64,000 nt of DNA from Thunnus maccoyii (lineage: Eukaryota; Chordata; Actinopteri; Scombriformes; Scombridae): contig NC_056540.1 of NCBI RefSeq assembly GCF_910596095.1, forward strand, positions 15,712,501 through 15,776,500, written 5' to 3'. Of the stretch, positions 41,901 through 51,300 are shown one piece after another. The position numbers and the translations under genes were made by a program. Below the pieces are notes generated by a model. It had not been told where the DNA came from and did no database searches. It worked only from the letters and a program-made list of their open reading frames with translations. Each line of letters starts with the position of its first letter. The first letter of the stretch is position 1.

Positions 41901-42378
41901 TCATGAGAGAGGTGAGCATTATTAAAGCATAATGAAACCTTGCAGAGTCAAACCAGTGATTAACCCCGGTGAATCGGTAAAGAAGGGACAATATGTGTCT
42001 CACCAATATTCACTTTATTATTTATTTCTACACAAGACTTACTGTATTTGACACAGGTCAGTTTTGTGTTATAATACTTTATTGAGTGTACTAGTAACCA
42101 CAAGAAAGGAAGAGTGATGTAGGAAAGTGCTCCAGCTGGACCAAGAACCAAGGAGCAGCCACCATGACTGAACGTCAAAGCTAATAGTAGTTCCTCTATC
42201 AGCCTCTTTGTGCTGGCACAAAAACTGTAATAAGGAAGATTTGGGAAAAACTCCAACTTCTCTCTTGAGATTTAAATGCAGTACCTTTTTCCTCAGGATG
42301 TCAGGGTCTACATGATACGTTACTACTTAAATAGAATCTGCTTCAGCTAAGCTCTTTCAAAAAAGCAACACCACCAGT

Positions 42379-42409
<31 letters not shown>

Positions 42410-45400
42410 CAGGCAGTACAGCCAAGGAGACAAGCAGGGACAAATTTAGCTCATTTAGTATCCGGTTCTGGCAAGCTTTCTGGTCTCCTGTGATGAAAAA
42501 AGTTCCAACATTAGCGCTGGAACCAGTGACCATGATATCAGGGTGTTATTTGGCTGACTGTTGTATGTTTGCCTGTTGATGTTGTTCAATACTGCTCAGA
42601 GAGAAAGTATCTTATACACGCACCTATATTTGTACAGACAGACACATACAGTGTACACTGAGGTGAAACATTGATCCCATATTTATATCTGATAGAAAAA
42701 CTCCCTTGTCCTTCACCTGCTTTCCTCTGAGTCCTGTAAGCACATCACATAGTTGGCTCGCTCATGGATCCACACTGATGGACACACAAAAGAGACTAGT
42801 TGAAAGGGGTTTAATTGGTTATCCATAAGACGAGTGTGGGAATTATGATGAGGCAGGTACGATGCGCTGCCTGCTATCTGTCAAAAACAAGCATCCACAG
42901 GGAAGCTGAAGCATGGTTGTCTTGTGAGTGTAAAACCAGAGCCTTTGAGTGTGTTTTGGTTTGGGCAGAAAGGGAAAAGTAAGCTGGGAGCCAGGCTACT
43001 GAAGTTAAGATCAGGTGAAAATGAGCATCAGAGTCCTTGACAGGTATTTGGTCAAACTCTTGAGAAAGGAATAAAAGTTTAAGAGGAAAGAGGCCAGACC
43101 GCTAGAAGAGATGAGAATGTTTGGTCACACATGCAGGAGTGTTATTCAAGTCTAATCAGGAAACTAAAAAGAAAGTGTGAGATGTGGAAGGAGGAGGTGG
43201 CGGGGTGAGTGTGAGTGAATGCAGAAGAAATGGGAGGACTGAGGAGGACATTGTCTGGGTCAGCTTAAGAAATAGAAATCAGGTAAGTCAGGATGTAATG
43301 AGAGAAGCGAGAGGGAGGGAGGTTGAAGGCAGCTTCAGAGCACACAGTTGGCCTCAGATTTCATCGCCTAAAGGAGGAAAAGAGGTGAATGATGCCCCTT
43401 GAAAATTAGTCACCGTTGAAAATCATGGATGTAGTGTCTTTGAAGTGATTTGGAACTGAAATTGTTGTATTTTCAGCAATGTCAGTGTGTGAAAGGAGCT
43501 TTCTGATACATTTTCTGACCATTTTCTGAACACTGGTAATTGTGTTGTCTTGTTACAGGCTTCATAAAGTCTCTCTGTCTCTGTCTATCCCTCTTTCCTC
43601 CTCTCCCTCTTTATTATTTTTGTAGGTGGTTGTTAAGCGAGACAGTAAGACTCTTATATGAGGCTGTAGGTGCAGTGTGTTGCAGGGGAACTACATGACT
43701 GGTGAAGGTGCATCAGCAGGTCTCATCAAACCTGTGTGACTGGGGTTCCCCACCTCCTCCTCATAATCCACAGCATCACAGCGTTTATGACACACTCCCT
43801 CTCATTATGAAATCTGCTCTAACGCTTATGATTCCAGTGCAGGGTTATTAAGCCATTTTACCCCCCGCTGGGTGTGACGGAGCTCTCCTGCACTGTAGTG
43901 TCTGCTCCTCTCTGGCTATCCATCATGTTTTATACCTCCACAGATAGGAATGAAAAGATAATCAAACTGCTGTAATGGCGCCTCAAACAGGATTTTTTTT
44001 CTCCGTTCCTCCAATAAACTCAGCTAATCAAAAGTTATTGTGGCACTCTGAAAAGTGCCATAAAAATAGCAATTATATAAGTGTTTGAATGCTGTCTGGC
44101 GCCTAGTAAAGTTCTTTATGAGCCTTCCATACAAGAACAGCTGGGAACAATAAAGACAGTCAAGTGAGATGTTTCTGGCTTCATTTCCAGGAGAAGCGGA
44201 GCAAATTGCAGGTGGACTTCTGGCACAGACCCCAAATGCTGAAGGACAAATTTAAATGATAATGATAAGGGATTCAGAGAATTTGTTCTCTTCATTGTTT
44301 AGGGTGAGTTTCATGAATTTGGATGCTGTTGAAAGGTTTATTGGACATGATGATACATATTTTGGACACAACTACTGAAACAAAATGGGTTCCGGGTACG
44401 CTGTGGTAGCTAAGTTTGGCAGAATGTCGAAGGAAATGAGATTTAAAGAGTATAGCATAGTTGGTTAATGGAGATGGAGAGGAAGTGAGATTTACAGGGG
44501 TGAGGGGGAAGAAAGGAAGGCAAGGAGGCAGAGTGCCTGTTGAATAATTCAGCGCCCCTTGTCCGTATGAGTTAGCATCAATGAAGTTCATGGCGTCCAC
44601 CAAAGACTGCATTACAGCGGTGCTTCTAAAACATGTTTACCTGTGTGCACAGAGTGTACTAATGCACATAAATACGTACACATGTGCAAAACACACACTC
44701 ATTGTATGCACATGCACACTCCCTGTATGCATACATATGTACACATAATTATAGACAGCTTGTACAAACACATTTGCATTAAAGTACAAGCGAGTGCTTA
44801 AAAACAGAATACACACATAAACCCACACAGGCTGCATGTCCTCGTAGTGTACACTGTGCTTGTGAATAATTCAGGTGTTGAGGAGAGCAGTAGGCTGCTG
44901 TGTGGGCTGCTGCTGAGACAGCAGGTGACCCTGCAGCCAGCAACAAGGACATGGTGGCTCTCTCCTCTCCTCTCCTTCCCTCCTCTCCTCTCCTTCCCTC
45001 CTCTCCTCTCCTCTCCTCTCCTCTCCTCTCCTCTCCTCTCCTCTCCTCTCCTCTCCTCTCCTCTCTTCTCCTCTCCTCTCCTCTCCTCTCCTCCCCTCTC
45101 CTCTCCTCTCCTCTCCTCTCCTCTGAGACTCTATTGTTTTTTTGTTTTGTTTCTGTAAACAAATGCATTTTGAGTGTGTCCATTAAATTCAGGTTATATG
45201 ATTATTCTTAGTGCTGAACATTGGACAACGTCAGTATGTGATTGAGATACTTTTTATGGCAGTTAGAGCATTTTATCAGCATACGTTTCTGTGTCTGATG
45301 CCACCATATTTCTTCTTTAATAATGTACAACGTCTTTTACATGGAGTGTCAGGATGGCCTGTTGGTTAATGAAGTCATCTGGTAACTGAAGACCTGGGTT

Positions 45401-46370
45401 TGAGATCTCATGCCATCCGTCCTGCTTAAGTGTATTTTAGCAAGAAGCATAAGCACACCTGTTCCCTCTTGAGAGTGCTGTATGCTCCTGTATACAGTAG
45501 AAAAGAAAAACCTTCATTTTCTTTGCTTCTTTTTTTTAAATCTTGACAGCCTGAGCCAGTGGTCAAAGAGCCACCACAGGAAGTGCTGGCCAGGGCGAAC
45601 GCCAGAGGCATACTGGATAGGATTGGCTCCAACCAGCCAACCAGAAAAGAGCAGCATGGACATACCAACAGGTTGACAAAAGCAACCCATGCTCGAACTT
45701 CTCAGCACCACCTCTCTGTCAGTATGCAACCCAAAAGCCAAGAGAGCAGGGGCAGCAACAGTTCTGCTTTGTGTGGACATCAAGGATTTGCTAACAGGCG
45801 GCAGTCACCACAAGGTAGGCATGATTATTCCAATCCTATATCTTAAATTGGAGTATGTAGTAACAGGTGCAAACGATGGACTAAGGTTTTATTATTTCTC
45901 ATTGCTTTTCGTCTTTGCTTCTGTCTTTCCTCTCTCTCCGACCTCTATCTCATTGTTTTTGTCTCCTAGGAAAAGCCAAAACACTGTGCTTGCAACCCTC
46001 AAAAAACAGTGGGTCCAGCTCCTTCTCTCTCTCCAAACAAGAAAACACCATCTCATCCTCCTCCTCCTCCAAACCAGAAAACAACACACCAACGAAAACC
46101 ACCACTCTGCATCCCGCCCCGCCTCCTGCTACCCCCATAATCCCTGTGGTCCGCGCCCGCAGGGCTCATCAGGAAGTCCTGAAACCTGTGGTACTCGTCC
46201 TGCCTCCCGTTCACTTCCCCAACTTCTTCTCACCCCAGCACAGACGGGCAGCATTCAACCCCAACCTCAACTACAACAGGTGGAGGCCCCCAGCTCAAAC
46301 TGGGCCTGTCTCTCGCTCCAGTGGTAGTCTCTCCAAGGACACTCTGGTCAAAGCCCGGCCTTTTTTTTGA
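27228..46370 (+). CDS. nsun7: NSUN7-type RNA (cytosine-5) methyltransferase homologue (twelve coding exons)
   Basis: Coding exons: 27228-27576 (exon from 27198), 32150-32208, 35132-35262, 35409-35561, 36200-36383, 37323-37557, 38039-38182, 38695-38796, 40619-40754, 41788-41911, 45550-45814 and 45970-46370. They join in phase to about 760 residues; human is about 718. NSUN proteins methylate cytosine-5 in RNA with S-adenosylmethionine. Mammalian NSUN7 is linked to sperm motility and enhancer RNA methylation. Conserved blocks are YELAFNTLKYQ, VMLYDFQDRKF, LAASLARCRIKHD, LPLYAWVNT, SNPVEFIL, YSTCSSYPEENE and the tail LVLPPVHFP. Motif VI keeps TC (Thr463-Cys464). Motif IV is TPKCS (Cys401) rather than the DAPCS of active family members, a degeneracy shared with human NSUN7, so catalysis is uncertain. 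The start has A at -3 and G at +4, with an in-frame upstream stop at 25925. The tail (about 560-760) is Ser/Pro-rich and poorly conserved. Confidence 0.95.
30682..30724. repeat. (TG)n microsatellite
   Basis: About 43 bases of TG with a single TTTG interruption, in the long nsun7 intron. Confidence 0.95.
31650..32110. promoter_or_regulatory. Candidate conserved non-coding (enhancer-like) block
   Basis: This stretch just upstream of the 32150 exon is unusually dense in TAAT/ATTA homeodomain cores (CTCTAATTAAGC, GTAAATTAAACC, CATAATTAGTAATGG) and has no repeat character. Such texture is typical of vertebrate conserved non-coding elements, but conservation cannot be tested here. It is a weak call. 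Confidence 0.25.
33144..33182. repeat. Perfect 16-bp inverted repeat (hairpin)
   Basis: TGTACAGATTGTAGAC at 33144-33159 is followed by the 7-base loop GTTTAAT and then its exact reverse complement at 33167-33182. It lies in an nsun7 intron and has no larger repeat around it that I can see. Confidence 0.9.
34214..34226 (+). promoter_or_regulatory. Perfect RFX X-box palindrome in an nsun7 intron
   Basis: GTTGCCAGGCAAC is two perfect X-box half-sites with a one-base spacer, the optimal RFX dimer site. It sits in ordinary non-repeat sequence. Use as an enhancer is inferred. Confidence 0.45.
34555..34600. repeat. (GA)n microsatellite
   Basis: A purine-only tract of GA dinucleotides with one AAACA interruption, about 46 bases, in an nsun7 intron. 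Confidence 0.9.
34745..34814. repeat. (TG)n microsatellite
   Basis: About 70 bases of TG with a single TTTG break, in an nsun7 intron. Confidence 0.95.
35938..36006. repeat. (TG)n/(CG) alternating tract, Z-DNA prone
   Basis: About 69 bases of strictly alternating purine and pyrimidine. It is mostly TG and ends in GTGCGTGTGCGCGTGTGCGC. CG steps at one end make this the strongest Z-DNA candidate of the window. It lies about 190 bases upstream of the nsun7 exon acceptor at 36200. Confidence 0.85.
36653..36676 (+). repeat. G-run with quadruplex potential
   Basis: GGGAGGGAGGAGGA followed by ten consecutive G in an nsun7 intron. It can satisfy a G-quadruplex pattern using the long run as two G-tracts. 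Confidence 0.6.
38797..40618 (+). other. nsun7: nsun7 intron, 1.8 kb
   Basis: It begins with a short (CA)n run (38823-38849). I see no exon, RNA gene or recognisable repeat in the rest. Confidence 0.5.
41390..41762 (+). repeat. Dispersed teleost repeat in an nsun7 intron
   Basis: ACTAATGGATCATCATAAAA, TATTGGATGGATTGTCATGA, AACTTTGGAGATCCCTCAAA and CCTGCTAAACATCTGCATGT, ending TGGCTGTAGACTCTTAAT, are in the order of a repeat I recognise as very common in percomorph introns and UTRs. The sequence is diverged and its class is not assigned. It ends about 25 bases before the exon acceptor at 41788. Confidence 0.55.
42379..42405. repeat. (CTG)9 trinucleotide repeat
   Basis: Nine uninterrupted CTG units lie in an nsun7 intron, so the repeat is not translated. 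Confidence 0.95.
44961..45124. repeat. (TCTCC)n pentanucleotide polypyrimidine tract
   Basis: About 160 bases of pure pyrimidine on the + strand, built from TCTCC units with a few CTTCC and CTTCT variants near the ends. Long open frames on both strands here are artefacts of the repeat. Confidence 0.95.
45345..45480 (+). mobile_element. Degenerate tRNA-derived SINE-like sequence
   Basis: An A-box-like TGGCCTGTTGG (45355-45365) and a B-box-like GGTTTGAGATCTC (45397-45409) are spaced as in a tRNA promoter. They are followed by TTAGCAAGAAGCATAAGCAC, reminiscent of fish SINE bodies. It does not fold into a clean tRNA. It ends about 70 bases before the exon acceptor at 45550. Confidence 0.35.
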
Positions 46371-46431
46371 CCCCACAAGCACCAATACAAACAGTAAAGA
46401 AATATTAACTTTTGTGCCAAATGCTTACTTA

Positions 46432-46437
46432 AATAAA
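46432..46437 (+). terminator. nsun7: nsun7 polyadenylation signal
   Basis: The first AATAAA after the nsun7 stop codon, 62 bases downstream. It is followed by AGTAGTCTAGTCTAAATC and a GTGTTACTG stretch. This gives a very short 3' UTR. Confidence 0.55.
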
Positions 46438-46993
46438 GTCAGTAGTCTAGTCTAAATCTAAAACAGTGTTACTGATCTGCCACATTACATAAAGCTTGTG
46501 AAAATATAAATCACCTCAAATGCATCTGGAGCCATTATTACTTGTCATTATTACAATGTCATTAGTAGAGTCTTCGTGTGCCATAAAGAACAACCTTGCC
46601 ACCGTCAGAATCTAATCAAACTGCATATATTTATACAGCTGGGCCATTTCAATGTCACTTCATGATGAATAGCTATTATATAGAGTTCCAGTGACCTGAA
46701 AAATTAAAGGACATATTCAAGAATCGGCTCCTTTTTCTTTTGATAATGCATTTATTGTCACAACAGATTACATTTACATGGTGTAGAGATGGGTGAAGAA
46801 CAGAACTGAAATGATTTTACAGCATCTCTCTTGTTTGTTTTGTGTGTATGTGTGTGTGTGTGTGTGTGTTTCATTAGATCAGACTGCATTCACAGAGTTC
46901 ATGTCGAGTGCAGGTGGTGGCCCCGAGCCATAGGAGCAGTGTAAAGATTTTGATAGCAGTGACAGCAGACCTTTTTACTGCTATGTGTGCATA

Positions 46994-47027
<34 letters not shown>

Positions 47028-48197
47028 TCCGTGAGTGGGAGTAGACTGGCTGGATTTTTTCATAGGAAGAGAAAATATAGTTAACCCTTACTGTATGGCA
47101 CAGATTAGATCTTTTTCCAAATCCTCAAGCTCTTTACATCTGCCAAAGTCAAGCTGGATCTGGAATTTCTTGCTACCACATAAATCTCGAGTGTTATGCA
47201 TAAAGGTTCCTGAGGAAATTGTTAAGATGGAAAGTAACATTCTTGAGCTTTTAAACTTTTTTTTTTGTATAATGTATGCAAAAAAATTACAATCTTAACT
47301 AATTTAAAAATACATTAAAAAGTGTTTTAACGTTCTTTTGCAGATCAACTCATCCATCAAGGAATGTAAAGTAAAAATCGTTAAATCTCGCAAACGGGGC
47401 AGAGAATAACCTTCTATTTAGTCGTGGGTGACTGTAGGAATAAGTCAGATTTTTTTTTTGTGCCAGTGTAAAACCAGTCATGGTCAAGTGGAGATGACTT
47501 GTGCTGAGAGCATCGACTTCTTGTGTGTTCACCACTCTTCTTACCGAGACCCTTTTTTAACTCGACATAAAACATATCCCATCAAGATAACATGCAAAAT
47601 CAAAAACCCACATCTGTCCCATTTACTGTCACCAACACCTCCACATCTCTCCCTCATATCTACAAGTTCTGTGCCCTAAATACTCTCTTCCTACATACAA
47701 TCATTTAGATACACTTCATTATTACAATCACTCCATTCATCCTCAAGGGATGTTTTTGTCTGTTTCAGGTTTGTCACACATGTTTTTATGGTGGGAAGTT
47801 GGAGGTTGCTGGCAAGTCTTTCTAGTTTTCCCATTCAGTTGTCAGATTCCCATGACAGCAAAACGACACCTTTTCAGTCCTTGAAGGCTACTGTAGCTTC
47901 TCCGCCGTCCAATCCAGGAGCTCTTACTGTGCCGATGAATGTTTTTACAGAAGGGGACAGAGCATGAAAAAAAATTGAGTAAACCAATAAGTCTGTTAAT
48001 AGAAATTTGGTCATTTTCTTCTGGGTTATCCTGTATCCTTTCTGCAGAGCGCTTGATCAAATAATCCATCCAGACCCAGAAAATCCACATAAAGCCAGCA
48101 GGTGGTTTTCACTTGGACACAGCAGCGTTCAAAGGTCAAAGTTCAACCAGTGACACCAGGTGACAGCAGCGAACACACTGCAGCTTTTACATTCCTC

Positions 48198-48203
48198 TTT
48201 ATT
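48198..48203 (-). terminator. apbb2: apbb2 polyadenylation signal
   Basis: TTTATT on the + strand is AATAAA on the minus strand, about 200 bases after the apbb2 stop codon. Overlapping copies (TTTATTTATTTATTTTT) follow. It is the best candidate for the apbb2 3' end. Confidence 0.5.
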
Positions 48204-48399
48204 TATTTATTTTTTTAAAATCATCAGGCATACTTGAGGATTGCTCTCCTTTCCTTCGTCTGCGGTGGTGTTTGTTAACATATATGTACATCATTGTTTA
48301 CCATGGCTGGTACTGATTAGGTGTTGTCGTGGCGATAGTGTGAGTGGCATCCAGGCGTTGGCCGGGGGAGGGGGTGGGTGCTGTGGTCACTGGTGACGG

Positions 48400-51300
48400 T
48401 CATTGCTGGGGAAGTTCTGACGGCTGTTTCTTGGGTTTCAGAGTGTCTATGAGAGACTGGACGCCGCGCTTCACGCTGGTGGTCACTCGGCGGGTCACAG
48501 AGTCCGCAGCGGGTGAGGAGGAGCAACCAGCGCGTTGGGAGGGCGGCCGTGCCACCAGACACTTCTGATACCGCAGCTGAGAGGGAAGAAGACAGGCTTA
48601 GATGAGTTTTTATCATTTGGGTTTTGTAGAAAAATAAGGCAAGATGTATGTCGCTTCTAGCTTGTTGATCATTTATTAAAGGATCAGTTGAACTTTTTGG
48701 GAAATTTGCTTATTTGCTTTCTTGGCAAGAAAGTGAATAATTTCCTGAAACTATTCTTTTAAATACAAAATTTCCATTAATATTTATGTAGGAAACAAAA
48801 TGACACACGTATACCACATCATGTTTTATCATATGAGCTTACCACACATGCTGCCTGCACAGCCTCAGACACACTGCCTGCGTTGGGGTCACACCAGAAA
48901 ACATGGCATTGAAAGTGCTGGTTTCCGGTGTCCATGATGAAGGCAAATGTGTGTATGTCCCGTCCCACACCCATGAAGGACAAGAAACGGACACGACACT
49001 CCACCAACACCTCCTCTTCCTCCTCCTGCACAGACAGCCAAGAAGAGAATCAGCTAAATTCGGCCTAAATTCTGATCTATTAGACCGACAAGCACATATA
49101 CATCTTTTATCTATCTGTTAGTGGTCAGGATAGCAACAAAAAGTCCCTTGCCTTTTCTTTGATGACAGCCAGAGTGGTGTCAGCAATACTCAGTATGACA
49201 GGAGTCCAGTCTTCTTTGCCTGTGGAGGACACAAGGCTGTCTATGGCCCCATTTATGATGTCCATACCTGGAGACAAAACACAGGAGACAGTGAACAGAA
49301 GGATATATTACAAGGGTGCAGGATGTCTTGTAAAGTGTGTATGGGTGTCAGTGTGGGTTCAGTTTTACCTATGGGGCGAGACACAGATGTCATACCCAGA
49401 TATAGCACATGGAACTTCTGCACCAGCTCGGTCTTTGGCATGGGAAACTCTGCAGAGAGAAAACACACACAAACACACGTTAAAATACACTCAAATCACC
49501 CGTGGGGGGATTTTATCACACGACAACATCTAACGAAGCTCCAGAAGAGAAGTCCACACATGATAATTGGCTTAAACTAGAGAAATAAACAAACGCTTAT
49601 GAATATTTTAATATTTTAGGGTGGCTGTTGACATGATTAGGGCATGAAAAAATATATTCACACACAAGCATGCAAGAATTCAGAGAGATGGATGTTTCAT
49701 GCATGAAAATCAAGCCATGCCTGTTTACACAATGGCCTGTAGGCAGAAAAGATCGTCATACACAGGGAATGGTGATCAAAGATGTATCACCTGCAATCTG
49801 CAAAGGAGTTAACATCTTTTACCCTCAGGATCTCTCTATTAACACGCCATGCAATTAGCTTTAAAAGCTTGAGATGACTTCTGATGGGTAGAATTCTCAA
49901 AATTATATAAAAAGTGGTTAAATATTTTAGTACGCAGTTTGCAGATTGTCAATCCTTGAGTGTGATAAAAAATGAATAACAAGAAAAACAACACAGTGCT
50001 AAAAAGAGAGAGACCCAGAGAGAACCACCATTAAAATGTTGGAAGAAGTTAAGTAGTTAAATATAAAAGTCTGTTCTTGGAAGATTACTTGAATATGAGG
50101 TATGCTCTATATGATCTCCCAAAAAATTAACATTGATTTTAAAGGGGACATCACATGATTTTTGAGATTTTTCTGTCATTTATATACTATTATGATGTCA
50201 GACGTCTATGTTTAACATGGTTAAGTTCCAAAACTTGACACGAATCTATGCGAAAATGCTGCCTTCAAGTCAAAAGCTCAGGTTTCAGCCTGCTGTGATG
50301 CTCCGTTTGCAAAGATACTTAAACTTCCCCATCAAGCTGACGTCAGCACATTAGCACACGCCCACAAACGGCTGTCCATTCCATATATTTTGTTGCTAAG
50401 GTTGTTCTACAAGCTGTTTGTGTTGTCCACTCTCATATTTCAGATCACAATCGGGCTCGAACATTTACGGATTGAGAGGTTTATATTTTGAGTGAAGACT
50501 GTGTGTTGATGTAGCCTCCAAAGGTGGGGTGTATTCCAGAGAGTGGGTTTAGTGAAAACTGAGTTTGTTCAACCTGAGATGAGTTTTCAATTCTAGAAAG
50601 AGAGGTAACTTAAACTCTGTGAACCTTACCTGCTCACTGGCAGGTTTTCTTCAACAAACCCTGAATTTCTCTCAATGTCTCCTCCCTCTTACAGAGCCAG
50701 ACACATTGTTTCATTTCCTCCCTCACTCAGTCCGTATCAAAGTGTGTATCGAAGCACATTAATTAGTGGAGGTTTACTGTCTGTCAGAATCTAAATCCTG
50801 GCTGGATATTAGATTGTTCCCCAAGGACTTTCTAAAGTTATCGCTTTTATAAACATCAGTCATTTCTTCGAACAGCGGGTTTTTGCTCTCACATTGAAAT
50901 ATTACACAGCATGAATTCAGCCTCAGCTCAGAGTAAAACCTCTGCATGTCCTTCTGTTATAACACCGTGACTCTGTGCACGCAAGACAGCTGGCAGTTTG
51001 TTAGAGCAGCTCCTGCACTGAAATGTTTACTGCACATAATGTGTAATCTCAATTTAAATCTAAAAAAATGGTATGAAGCATCATTCCTATAATATTGGAG
51101 ATTATATGTAAATATTTCTGTGTGGGCAGGACTGTGGTGCAGCTGTAGAATGTAGTTTGAAAGTGAGTTTTTAAAATTGGCTGTGTATAGTCTGAACATG
51201 TTTTAACAGCATGTCAGTGACAATGTTTCAATTTACCACATTTATTGAAGTAGCTGAAAGGAAGTCACTGAATGCTGTTGAGCCAAGATACAAACATTTT

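Larger units (their letters stand above)
41912..45549 (+). other. nsun7: nsun7 intron, 3.6 kb
   Basis: It contains a (CTG)9 run (42379-42405), a 160-base (TCTCC)n tract (44961-45124) and a tRNA-like SINE head (about 45345-45480). No additional exon is supported. Confidence 0.55.
46371..48399. other. Convergent nsun7-apbb2 3' interval
   Basis: The two genes end tail to tail. The nsun7 3' UTR is short (poly(A) signal at 46432) and that of apbb2 runs leftward to about 48180. Between them are (TG)n runs at 46841-46870 and 46991-47024 and no recognisable gene. Confidence 0.6.

Noticed and set aside
44779-45211. Long Glu/Arg- and Ser/Leu-rich frames on both strands
   Set aside because: They are translations of the TCTCC pentanucleotide repeat.
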